DNA from: Zelopaecilomyces penicillatus
Taxonomy: Eukaryota; Ascomycota; Sordariomycetes; Hypocreales; Pseudodiploosporaceae
DNA: 64,000 bases
Direction of reading: 5' to 3'
Assembly (NCBI GenBank): GCA_005765155.1
Contig: VCCP01000005.1
Location: 806,001 to 870,000, forward strand
The first letter of the stretch is position 1; every line of letters starts with the position of its first letter. The notes beneath the pieces are model-generated. The model was not told where the DNA came from. It saw nothing but the letters and a program-made list of their open reading frames with translations, and searched no databases. Made by a program: the position numbers and the translations under genes. Shown here piece after piece: positions 46,517 to 56,925 of the stretch.

Positions 46517-47934
46517 AGCTTTTTGAGGCTTGGTCGGAAGTCGTTCATAGATCCCCCCCCCCCCTCACCTCACCTCTTTTCTTCCTTCTTGTTGTATTTG
46601 AACGGGATGCCTACCGTACTGTACACCTAGGTAAATGGTGAACCTAGTCTAGCTGGGTATTAGCGAGCGGGTGGGTGGTTTGTTCCCTCCATCATAGCCA
46701 TATCAGCTTTCACATTTTTTTGGGGGCATGGACTGACTATTCACAAAACATGGCGCTGCGGCTGATGGAACTTGTTAAACCAAAAGAAGCCCACTCGCCC
46801 CCCATGTCTCCTCCTTCACCCAGCTGGTGGCTACTATTTCTCGGACAACACTAAAAAGCCAACCGCCATCTTTCTTGGTAACCCCCTTCCCACATCTGTT
46901 TTGGCGCCGCCGGCTGGTTTTCGTTTCCAACTCGGCGGGTGGTGTGTGGAGGAGGGTGGATCGCAAGTCGCCGAACCCCACAAAGCCACCTTTTTTGTTA
47001 GATTCCGTTTTAACCTAGTCTCTTAAGCCCCATCGATCTATTTTCTATGATGCTTTTCTTTTCTTTTTACTATGTTTTGCTGGGTTGGGGGATAAAAAGA
47101 GGGAGGGAGATGATGGCATCATAGATATTGACATCCCTGACGTGTGTGTGGCCCGCGATGGCCGGGGGATATTTGTGGAGTAAATAACACAGCTTAACAC
47201 CACATGTGCGTAATGTGTATCATGAGAATGCTTTGCGTGTGTTGATGACAGGTGGGACGATGATTGTTTACCTTATTTGTCAGGTACATTGAATGCTGTG
47301 TCTTGGTTGCAAATCGACTCACACTGACTTACTTGCCTCACTCAATCCCAAAGATCATCAAATGCAACCCCACAACATAATACACTGCGTTCGATTAAGA
47401 TGAGGAGGACGTTTTTATCTCAAACCCCCAAATCATCACACCATGCACATGTATATGTATGCTCTGTCATGTATCAAGAAACAAAAGGGGATGCATGCAT
47501 TGCATGACAGAAAAAATAAATGACAAGGGTCTGCTTGCTCAATCTATCAGAATTATATCTCGCCTCGATGCATGATTACATACAAGCGAATCTATGTTTT
47601 CACCTTGCTTGTACCTAAGAGAAGAAGAAGTAATAAGCGAATGAGTGGTGAGGGGTGGAAGCAGACGCAGCAGTCTTTTAATGAAGAAGACATGACAGGT
47701 TTAAAGCAAACCTGCAACTTTGCAGATCCCGGCCTGGATGCGGAGGCTCGTCTTCGGCAACCACCCCGATTTGGCCCACCTTTTTTTCTTTTTAAACCCG
47801 GGCGGCCGTTTCCAACATATACAGTAGGAAATCTCCCCTGTCTTACCCAAATACGTGATAATATTGAATATGACAGCCTCCTCGTCGTCTCCCCCGCAAT
47901 CACAGTGTTTCCACCGTTTAGGTTCCCCATTATT

Positions 47935-47951
47935 ACACACACACACACACC
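47935..47951 (+). repeat. (AC)8 microsatellite
   Basis: About eight AC units, followed by a CATCAC-rich stretch. Confidence 0.9.
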
Positions 47952-48102
47952 ATCACATCACCATCACAAACATCCCATTTTTACCCGTTCCGAGGAGTGC
48001 CGCCGCGCCGTGCCTCTCTTCTTCGCTTAACCCCCATCCATCCCATGCCCGCTTTTCTTTTTCTTTTTCTTTCTCATCTTGGTTGGTTGGTGTTTGTGGG
48101 GG

Positions 48103-48128
48103 GAAGAAGAAGAAGAAGAAGAAGAAGA
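48103..48128 (+). repeat. (GAA)n microsatellite
   Basis: About eight GAA/AAG units after a G-rich block, in the long non-coding interval. Confidence 0.95.
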
Positions 48129-48380
48129 GGGGGCTGTTATGGTGGCCCTAGCCTTTGGAGATCTATCTCTTTTTTGTGTTCATGGGGGTTAGCGGGTGGT
48201 TGCGGTTGGTACAGTGTCTAAATGTATCTGCATGTGAGTCGTTGGTGGTGTGTGTGGGTGGGAGCCGTGCTTTGGAGCCAAAGTGATGGGCGAGTGATCA
48301 CAAGACCTCGCGTTGCTCTTGGTGGTTGGCCTGGCTGCGCGGGCTATGATTGGTTTGTGATTTCGATGTTGTATCGAACT

Positions 48381-48404
48381 GTGTGTGTGTGTGTGTGTGT
48401 GTGT
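48381..48404 (+). repeat. (GT)12 microsatellite
   Basis: Twelve uninterrupted GT units, 24 bp. Confidence 0.95.
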
Positions 48405-48665
48405 CTGAGGGTTGCGTGTAAGTCCCGACTTACATGTGTGAGAGTGTCCATCTTTGCCACGGGCGCAAAGTAACGATCGCCATCGGCATTTGGAGAACAT
48501 CGGGCGTCTACAGAATACGAAAGGCTAAAGATTCGTTGCAGTCCGCCATCTATGATCCATAATCCATGATCCATGATTCCCAGAACCATGGGGAATTCTT
48601 TTTGCCAATACCACAAACCTTGTTTCTCTTCTTTCCTTCTTTTGGTTCCTTTTTCCGGTAATATT

Positions 48666-48667
<2 letters not shown>

Positions 48668-48696
<29 letters not shown>
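48668..48696 (+). repeat. Homopolymer run of 29 C
   Basis: Twenty-nine consecutive C as assembled. On the other strand this is a G run able in principle to form quadruplex structures. Exact length is unreliable in any assembly. Confidence 0.9.
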
Positions 48697-48698
<2 letters not shown>

Positions 48699-51600
48699 GA
48701 CAGTGATCAGGTTGCTTGTCATCGTCTGCCCGGATCGCCATCCTCCCGAGTTCTGATCGACATGCTAGGAAGCGCCATGTAAACAGGTTGTGGCTGTTGA
48801 GAGTGTAGGTGAACGAGAAAGATGGCTATTCTCCATGATGGACCTGTATGCGGTTGTGATAATTTGCATGTTTGCATGTGTCTCATCTCTAGTTTCCTTG
48901 CATATTTGAAACCTTACAACCACTCTTGGATGTTGTAAAGAATGCTCGTTGGTACTTTTTATGCAGACATATGCTGTTTTTGGTCGTCATAAAAAGCCCC
49001 CAATATAGGTAGATTCCAACTAATAAATAACTTCATACATCCAACCCCAATTACAAAACGGTACTACACCAACAAAAAAGGAACTAACTATACATAAAGA
49101 TAGATGCATATATTCCTCAACAGATATCGGTCCCCATCAGATATGCACAATTACGTCGTTCCCCATGATCATCCATGCCCCCCTTTTCACCCCAAGTCGA
49201 ACGGCAACTGGCATCACACACTACTCACGGGTCGATCCAGACGCTGCCGCTCCCGCATTGCATCAAAAAACGATGCAAGCAAGCAGGCAAGCAAGCAATA
49301 AGCAAAGAAAAAGTAAGCTTTCAAAATACTAACCACCCACCCACACACTGCAGATAGCTAAGCGTGTAGATATCATTGGACGGCCGGCACTGTTCTCCGC
49401 AAAGTATGGGTTGGGTTGCGTTCTCTCCACTCACCCACCATGAAAACGCTCGTGTGTAGAAAGGAATAGTCTGCTGACAACCTCTATTCAACCACAGCAA
49501 CCACAACGACCACTACCACCATCATCAGTATATCCCGTTCGTTATCTTTTATTCCCCCCCACGCGAACCGCGTCATGAATAAGGGCGGAGCAGGAAGATG
49601 CCGCGAACCCTTCACATTCTCATATTCTCGCACCCCCCTCTACTTGAGGAAGGGAAAGGTAAACCAGATTTCATGGTATAGATTGTACTGTAGCAACACT
49701 GTGGCCGCGGCCGCCGCGCGTTCACACCCACCCCCAACGTGTAGATGTCCATCGCCGGTCGACATGACCAAAGATCTTCTGCTCGGGTTTCGTTTCTCTC
49801 AACATTCTATATCTGAGACAGCACACACATGTAAAGACGGGCATGAACGGGTAGTAGGTAGAGATGTAGAACAAGCATGAACAGGCTTAAGGTAAAGCCG
49901 TTCTTGTACTTCGATTTCGCCGGCTCTATGCGGATGTTCCGCGAGCCTAGGAAAGATTTAACAAAAACGAATAGCCGGTTTATGTACATGCAACTCACGG
50001 ATAACGTCAGAATGGGGTGTTGTATGAACGGCGATGTCAAGCTCATCAGCCCATGGCTTATGCACGCATAAATATTTGCCGGATCTCGCCCACCCTACCT
50101 ACTCGTTGGAGATACCGCCTACGAATAGGGAAAAAGAATCTCGTATACATGTAATTGCTCCGAAGGTTTAATTGCCACTCCGGGGTCTGGTGGTGTGCCC
50201 TCTGGCCTGCTTCGGCTCCTGTCATCCGCCCTTCCCGGAGGCTGCTGCGCCATGGGCGGAGGCAAAAAGAAAATGCCAATATTGGTGTTTTTTTTCCTTG
50301 TATACAAAGTATAGGAACAAGAGAATAACCTATCAAGTAGTTCCTGATGGCTGCCTCATGAGACTCGTGATGATAAATGATCGCCTCAAAGCCCCCTTTT
50401 TCAAGTTGTGGAAACCTGAATCTGTGTGTGTCTGTGACTCTTTTCGTATCTCTCTTGTATCTTCAGTTTTATTTTTGTAAACAATGCAGGTTTCGTGTGT
50501 CGAGGCAAGATCCTCGGAGAAAAGTGTATATGGTAGTATCGCCGTGTCACGGTTTGTCATGTTGGGGCGATGAACGTGACTATGTGTGACTCGCTCGCAA
50601 ACGAGGAATAAAGAAGCCAAGGTCCCGGTATGCACACCACTGAAACGGGACAGATAACATGGTCAAAGTACAGTCATGGAGAGAGAGACAGAATGATGTT
50701 CAATGGCACGTTCATAGAGGGGGATATATTTTTATAGGAGCGGCCGACATTAGAAACCGAGATAGTCGCTGGAGATGTGTATTTGTGGCCATGGTGGATG
50801 AAGCATTATCGGCGCTCACCGCAACATTATGTAAACTGTGAACTCTAGTACTCCGAACGATCTCCGAAGTTCTCGTAAGTCCTGCTGGAAGGGATAGTTA
50901 CGCTCCATTACTAACCCATCTGGTTGGATAGTTCCGGAGAAGCAAGGTGAGCCAGGTGAGTCAGTGGTGGATGAAACCGGCATATTCCCTTTCCTGAGTA
51001 TTCCGTGCTCCTGGTCACTAGGAATTCCTTTTGTCTTATTCAAGATTAGCAAATATTAATCCACCAGCAATCAGACCATAGATGTACTATAAATGTTGGT
51101 CTTTCTTCAAACGGCAATATGCCGTCGAGCCACCAGGAGCACGAGCCCTGCTTCTCCCAAAAGCATCTACTTCTGACTAAATAAAATTAAATTATCCCCC
51201 ATCGTTAACCTCAACTCCACTCTAAAATTTTGGATTCTAGAACGCGGTCCTTTGTTGGCTTTTAGCGTTGAAGATGCGACTAGACCTACCAGGACGTTGA
51301 CAACATCGTGAGAACCTCAGAAGTATAGTCTCGATTCCGGAGGTCTGAAAGCTTTGACAGTTTCACGCCTTGAGACTAACTATAATGAGGGAGAGATAAT
51401 TGAAAATATTAGCTAGCATAGACTAGGCCATTGCTTCGAGGCGGAATTTGTCCTCAAAGGTTTAGATAGACATACCGACTTACAACATCGTGAAGTCCGA
51501 GAACAGAAACTACTGGATCGCCAGATCATTGATTAGCGCAACGTACAGATGGAACATTATCAAATAAAGGGAACATTAGATTCTTAAAGGGGTCATGCTT

Positions 51601-51720
51601 TTGAAATAAATACCCTTGATTGTTTCCATCTGCAACACTCATCGAGTCACAACTCACCCTACACAAACCCATCTCACCTCTCAATCTCAACACCCCAACA
51701 TTTCTCCCAAAAAAAAAATC

Positions 51721-51985
51721 ATGAAATTCACCATCGCAATCGCATCTCTCATCGGTCTTGCCCTAGCTGGCCCTGCATCTCTACAGCAGCTAGACAAACG
51801 AATCCCTGCGCTGCCCGCCTGCGAGGCACCCAACAAGTGTGTCAAAGACGGTACATGCTCTGAAGAGAAACATATCCCAGGATATGTCTGCCCCGGAGGA
51901 TACCCAAAGATTGTGAGTTACTGAAGTGTCTATAATATGGGATTGGGGCTGACTTGGTTTGAAAATGCAGTGCTGTGAGCCGTGA
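51721..51985 (+). CDS. Small cysteine-rich secreted protein, 68 aa, with Kex2-type site
   Basis: Exons 51721-51912 and 51971-51985, joined by a 58 bp intron (donor GTGAGT, acceptor GCAG), give 68 residues; without splicing the frame would stop two codons into the intron. The N terminus MKFTIAIASLIGLALAG is a clear signal peptide. A dibasic LDKR at residues 24-27 suits Kex2 processing, leaving a mature peptide of 41 residues with six cysteines at 34, 40, 46, 57, 65 and 66, ending ICCEP. The tiny last exon contributes only four codons. The leader upstream is CA-rich and ends in an A run just before the ATG, typical of highly expressed fungal secreted-protein genes. I recognise no family. A role as an effector, antimicrobial or surface peptide is possible but only inferred from the design. 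Confidence 0.82.
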
Positions 51986-52361
51986 GCGGGAGACTGGGGA
52001 TTGATGAGACTATGTATTGGCAGATGCAACTATGTGGGCTTTGGGAAACAAATTACAATGGTGATATTGAAAGAGGAAGATATGGTTGTTATGCAACAAG
52101 ACAAGTTGATGATGCGTTTGTATGGTCTTGTATGTTTCCTTGCTATCGTTCAAGTATCAGCTCGTCTAGTTTATATAGATCAATCTCATTCAAACCTCAA
52201 ACCCCTGGAACCACTTTGTCTTATGCTAGGATAAACTCCTTTCTAAAGCAATGACAAAATCTTTCAATAATATTTCCCTCCAATCTATCACAAAGCCAGT
52301 CACTCTTGCACTCTACAACATCAGCCACCTGAGTTGAACCTATTAGCCTGTCAAACCGTTA
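51986..52361. other. 3' flanks of the 68-aa gene and AIM22
   Basis: The two genes converge here. The sequence is AT-rich and holds only shadow frames; nothing else is seen. Confidence 0.5.
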
Positions 52362-53702
52362 TTAGCTCTTTGTAAACTCCGTTCCTAGCACATGGTTCAT
52401 CCATTTCCCAACTTGATCTGCTTCACTACTCCCCAGACCAGCCTGCGCAAGCGGCGCTGTCCAGTCATGTACATCGCAAATTGATCTATTCAAAAACGCA
52501 GACGTGTCCAAATTGGCTGTATCTGATCCTGAGATTTTGTTTCCAAGATTGAACTCTTCTATTACGCCATGCATGGCCATGAAATTGATATCCAACTGTG
52601 GTTCATGATTAGCAGCTAAACGTAGAAAACGAGGTTGCAAACTTATGGGGAAGTCAACAATCCATAGACTTACATCAAAGGGAAGATTTGGACGTTGACG
52701 GGGATCCTCCTCGGTTGGATGCGTTGAAAGCGTAAACCGTGGCGTCTGGCCATAAATCCAGCTCCTTGATTTGAGCTCCTCATAACCCTGGGCCACTTTC
52801 TCCTCAGCCAGAGCCTCATCACCAAACTCATCTCTGACGTCAAAATCCCCATACATTTTCCCAAACTCGTCAACCACGGCAGCTTCAAAATCTGCATTGT
52901 CGAGATTCACATTCCGCACGGGACTGCGCACGCTGTCCACGCCGCGAGCCTTGACGAACCCTTCAGCCGGCGACCGCAAAAGGCCCGAGATATTGGCCAA
53001 GTTAGGACTCCGCAGGAGACATGTGCCATGATGCAGCGACCGGAAACGCGTCAGTTTATACGCTGACCCAGAGATCTTAAAAGTACTACCCGTCTTGGCC
53101 ATCGCAGACTCAAGGTCAATCACAATGTCATGCCGCTCATTGACGCGCGTGTTGGGCCTCCCTAGGGCTTTCAGCGCACGCACAACCATCTCCGCGTGCC
53201 TATCGCGGTCAAACACCGCAGGCGGGCAAATTATGCTGAAATTGACGTTGCCACTATCATGAAAGACGGTGCCGCCGCCAGACCGCCGTCGCACTAGCTG
53301 TATGGGGGAATCTTGCCATCCGAGGGTCGTTGGGCTCTGCGCAATTTGAGCGAGGCGCGGTAAGTTGACCTCGAGCCAGGGGTTCTGGTTGCGGCCGAAG
53401 ATGATGCTCGGGGTGTTGGTGTAGAGGATGAGGATGGTGGATTCAGGAGGCGTGATTTGGAGGAGGCGGTGCTCGACGGAGAGGTTTAGAAAGGGGTCGT
53501 GAGACTTGGAGATGTAGACTTGGGTCTTGTTTGATGGATGAGAGGCTGTATCGGTTGAAAAGGGGGAGGAGGTTGATGAGCGGTTCCAGGCATATCTGGC
53601 GCATCTAAAGCTTGACGTTGACGGTGATGGTAACGGTGATGGTGAAGTCTGGATGATAGACCTGAGTCTCTGCAGCCCGCGCATTGTTTGGCGCATGGCC
53701 AT
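52362..53702 (-). CDS. AIM22: Lipoate-protein ligase, mitochondrial (Aim22/LplA family)
   Basis: This family attaches lipoate or octanoate-derived lipoyl groups to the E2 and glycine-cleavage H subunits in mitochondria. The biotin/lipoate ligase signature RRRSGGGTVFHDSGNVNFS is present near residues 135-155, followed by NERHDIVID and the active-site lysine region KISGSAYK, then HHGTCLL. The N terminus from MAMRQTMRG is rich in Arg and Ser, as expected of a mitochondrial presequence; an in-frame ATG at 53879 also exists. A 78 bp segment at 52596-52673 has donor GTAAGT, a GCTAATC branch-like site and acceptor CCACAG. It is a multiple of three and contains no stop, so the frame runs through it, but removal restores PFD-LDINFMAMHGVIEEF, which fits the family better. 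The spliced product would have 420 residues. Confidence 0.92.
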   Translation of the reverse strand: MAMRQTMRGLQRLRSIIQTSPSPLPSPSTSSFRCARYAWNRSSTSSPFSTDTASHPSNKTQVYISKSHDPFLNLSVEHRLLQITPPESTILILYTNTPSIIFGRNQNPWLEVNLPRLAQIAQSPTTLGWQDSPIQLVRRRSGGGTVFHDSGNVNFSIICPPAVFDRDRHAEMVVRALKALGRPNTRVNERHDIVIDLESAMAKTGSTFKISGSAYKLTRFRSLHHGTCLLRSPNLANISGLLRSPAEGFVKARGVDSVRSPVRNVNLDNADFEAAVVDEFGKMYGDFDVRDEFGDEALAEEKVAQGYEELKSRSWIYGQTPRFTLSTHPTEEDPRQRPNLPFDVSLWIVDFPISLQPRFLRLAANHEPQLDINFMAMHGVIEEFNLGNKISGSDTANLDTSAFLNRSICDVHDWTAPLAQAGLGSSEADQVGKWMNHVLGTEFTKS

Positions 53703-54141
53703 CTTGTCCAAAAGGTATGCGACTCTCAAATATACATTGTTAGATTCCCACTGCCTCTCCCGTTTGTCAATTGGCTGGCGGGAAGTATTCAATAGAGGTT
53801 GAGTCGTGATGAGCTTGAGCCTATGACGATGAGAATTCCTTCTAGGGGTGACGGGCTGACAGCTTGGGCTCTGGCGCACTTAGTGGACCAGCCCCCACCC
53901 TACAGTGCACCGATGTGCAGTTAGCGGTTCTGCATCCACTGAATGCCTGGTGACGCCAAAATATGAGTCTTCCATCCTACTGATATCATGGAGGAGCCTG
54001 ACCACAAGAAGAAAGAGTCAAGATGCTTTATTTACACTAGAGCAACTTATAATACATATTGTCAATGTTTGAGGAGATCTCGCACATTCTCTGTCCAAGA
54101 CGCCCGACTCCTCTCATACGCTGGCAGAGCCCACCTCTTCA

Positions 54142-55553
54142 TCATTCCATTTCCAACACCATTTCTATATTCGGACGCTCTCTAGGCCTCCATGCCAGCA
54201 TTGATTTCAACATCTCAAGAAATTTAAGCCTCTCCTCATTACCAATCGTATCCAGGCCGAGAGACTGCCTCGGCTCCTGGATCCATTGCTCGAAACGTCT
54301 GTCCCAAGACCAAATGTCACACTCATTGCTTAGAGGCTTTCCCGCCTCGTCAAACCATTGTGACCTCTTCTCCCAGTTGTTCCACCATTCGGATGGTAAA
54401 ATACCTTGTAGATGAACCTGCTGCGCCGTAATTTCGTCCTGGGGCGTGAGGATACCATCTATGAGAGACCTGTGAGCAAACAGCTCGAAAATAACACAGC
54501 CGAGACTCCATATATCCGACGGGAAGGAAAGAGGTGTTTGCGGCTCAAAAAACGCTTCAGGCGGACGGATCACGAGGGGTGTATACGACTTAAAGCGGGA
54601 CTCTTTTGAAGGACGAAAAGCTACGCTAAAGTCGCTGAGCAACAGTTTTGACTCGTTTAGAGAAATCTCATCACTAGCTATGCCGAACCACACGGGCGGT
54701 ATGACGTATGAAGGAATCCCAGCTGTTGGAGAGATTGGCTTTCCATCGCGGCGAACCAATGGTTGGGGCTCTGGAACTCCAAGTTTGGCATATAACTGCT
54801 CGACAGAGAGTTTGTTGAGACAAGAAGGTAGCTGGAGAAGGAGGTTTCCAAGATGAAGGTCTAGAGATTGGTATGATTAGAGATGGTCAGACAAAAGATG
54901 GGAACTCGAATTCAAATCGTACCTCCGTGAACATAGCCTCGGGAATGAACAAGTGAGATAGCCATGGTAAGTTGGGCAGCGAGAGACCTGGCAACATCGA
55001 GCTGGAATAGCCACGAGTCTGAAGCCTCTTTCGCATCCATTAAGCTACATCTAGCCGGCATAGTTACAAAGCAAGGGTGAGTCCCATTTGGCCCATCAAG
55101 ACTGAATCGATCAATGACGGTAGGAATCATTGAAGTCTTTTCCAAGGCGTGGCTGCAGATATATTCTACTCTATTTGATAGCTGGGATAAAATATCCACC
55201 TCCTTCTTGTTTGCATCTGCGGTGCCGGCTTTAATGGCGACATATCTCGATGTTTGTTCATCGATAGCGAGCCAGGCGGTTGAGAACGTGCCGTGGCCAA
55301 GTTTGTGTACTACACGGTAACGCCTGTGAAGACGACTATTGAGTTGGATGGGATGATAGCCCCCAGGACAGTAGTCGCCTGGATTTTCCACATCCTCAAT
55401 ATATTCATACGCGATATCCGAGGTCGGTTTCGTCGAGTACAGCACATGTGACAAGATGTGACTACATCTGGTTGAACATGGCAACCTTGAAAGACACGAT
55501 TGTCGTGGAAACACAAGCCGTGGCAGGATCTGCAGGGAGAACCAGCCACTCAT
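54142..55553 (-). CDS. SRPK-like protein kinase with atypical catalytic motifs
   Basis: Exons 55553-54923 and 54860-54142, joined by a 62 bp intron (donor GTACGA, acceptor TCTAG), give 449 residues. Kinase features are the glycine loop LGHGTFSTAWLA, the lysine in VAIKAG, the catalytic loop GYVHGDLHLGNLLL in which HGD replaces HRD and His replaces the usual Lys, DFS in place of DFG (LLLSDFSVAF), RPPEAFF in the APE position, and FPSDIWSLGCVIFEL. CPGGYHPIQLNSRLHRRYRVVHKLG is the usual start of SR-protein-kinase relatives that are expanded in filamentous fungi. The changes in the catalytic loop and DFG suggest altered or weak activity. The C terminus stops at MVLEME where relatives usually continue with a W-x-x-x-W segment; see the findings. 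It lies between AIM22 and small secreted-protein genes. Confidence 0.85.
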
Positions 55554-56002
55554 TTGTGGTTCATCACTATATTGCTGCCAAGATAAAGCGGGCGAAGCAA
55601 CGGGTGCGATATTAAGCTGACGGGAGTTGTTTTGATGTGACGTTGAGTTTGAGTCGTGTGGCGGAGTGATCTACAGGAAGGATTTTTGGCGTGTATCCAT
55701 TGGGGGCGTAGTTACAGTGCAGTTACAGTGGGTGTGTGCTGTATTTACTTGGCGCCAAGGGACTGGCCGCCTGGATGGGTTTGATGTCTGAAGAATCAAG
55801 GAAAACAAACACATGGACCATGACATATAATTACCGCAATGTGTAACTATTGATATGGATAGGAGTATGAAGGACCATTCATCCAATACTGCCTAGGCTG
55901 ACGAAATGATACAAAACAGGTAGTTGGGTTGAAGACGCTTTATCATCTATCTACTAATTATAGGTATAACCCGTAACATTATTGAACTTGCCAGCTCCCA
56001 AT
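55554..56002. other. Intergenic between the kinase start and the 86-aa secreted-protein gene
   Basis: About 450 bp with the kinase promoter and the 3' flank of the next minus-strand gene. No coding signal was seen. Confidence 0.45.
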
Positions 56003-56495
56003 CTAATAGTTGGTGCAAGCACAGCCCTTGTATGGGCAGATAAAGCCTGTCACGAAAACCAAATTAGCCAATGAATCCTTTCTTCATGCTTGTCATACAT
56101 ATACGTGTGTTTTTGGCTAAAAGAAAACACTCAAGGAGGGGGAGGTTAATAACATACTGGGATATGGAACACAGCCAGAGTATCCAATGGCACGGCAGTC
56201 AAGCCCTCTCTCACCGCAGTCTATAATAAAGCGCCCTCGAGTTAGCTGGGTGATTTCATCAATGTTTTGGCAAAGTCTTCCACGGCTCTTTCGAAGAAGG
56301 ATAAAAGATTTATATCCTTCTTCTTGGATTTATTTACGTACTCTTTGATTCGCATGGGCCAGTGTAAGGGGGATAAGTTCCGTATTGCTTCTCGCAGTTG
56401 GTCTGGCGGGTGTTGAGGCCGGCGTCAATGGCACCCGCCTGGACGGAGGCGACGGAAGCGCCGAGGGCGACGAGGAAGTAGAGTGCGGCGTGCAT
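56003..56495 (-). CDS. Small cysteine-rich secreted protein, 86 aa, three exons
   Basis: No single frame shows this gene; it appears only after splicing exons 56495-56342, 56220-56158 and 56046-56003. The introns are 121 bp (56221-56341, GTACGT to TTATAG) and 111 bp (56047-56157, GTATGT to GACAG). All junctions are in frame and sum to 87 codons including the stop. The N terminus MHAALYFLVALGASVASVQA is a signal peptide, with cleavage likely after residue 20. An NTRQ stretch follows, then a cysteine-rich domain with Cys at 34, 48, 53, 60, 68, 76, 81 and 83, ending GCACTNY. Eight cysteines suggest four disulfides. The pattern does not match a family I can name with confidence. It may be an effector-like or antimicrobial-like secreted peptide (inference). 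Confidence 0.78.
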
Positions 56496-56925
56496 TTTGA
56501 ATAAAGATAGAAAAGTATGTGGTGGATGAGATACTGTTCAAGAAAGAATGAGTAAGTAACTACATCTTCTTGAACACGAGTGAGATTTCGTTCCCTATTT
56601 GTAGTTTTCTCACCCCCTTGAGGAAAACAAATGCCAAGAACAGCCAGCAATTCTTCCACGTCTTGGTACCCCTCTCTCTCACTCATTATCTCACACGCTG
56701 TCACCGTCGTTGTTGTCGTGGTGGTAGTTTTCCTTGGCTACATACTTTAGCTCTGCAACACTGCGGTTGCTTTTAACGTTGAGCCAATCGTCATTAGACT
56801 CAAAAACTAACCCCCGGATCCTGCAACGCAACCTAGCCTGCTGCACGGTTACAACTCAAAACAACGACTTTTTGACCGCATATCTGACTTTGTCTTGGGA
56901 GAGCCAAGGACTGCCGAAAAAGAAA
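56496..56925. other. Intergenic between two secreted-protein genes
   Basis: About 430 bp that must contain the promoter of the 86-aa gene and the 3' flank of the 103-aa gene. No other feature was seen. Confidence 0.45.

Larger units (their letters stand above)
45201..51720. other. Long non-coding interval, right half, rich in simple repeats
   Basis: A further 6.5 kb without a supported gene. It is dense in homopolymers and microsatellites: C runs at 45667-45677 and 46553-46564, a G run at 46483-46489, GT repeats at 46492-46516 and 48381-48404, CA at 47935-47951, GAA at 48103-48128 and 29 C at 48668-48696. Pyrimidine-rich blocks near 47050-47070 and 48050-48080 resemble untranslated leaders. 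The 193-codon frame at 45936-46517 runs into the GT repeat and has no domain. From about 51100 to 51600 the sequence turns AT-rich. It could hold long non-coding transcripts or long UTRs; the sequence alone cannot show which. Confidence 0.5.

Noticed and set aside
45936..46517. A 193-codon plus-strand frame.
   Set aside because: It ends in a Cys-Val run coded by the GT microsatellite, has mixed codon use and no domain.
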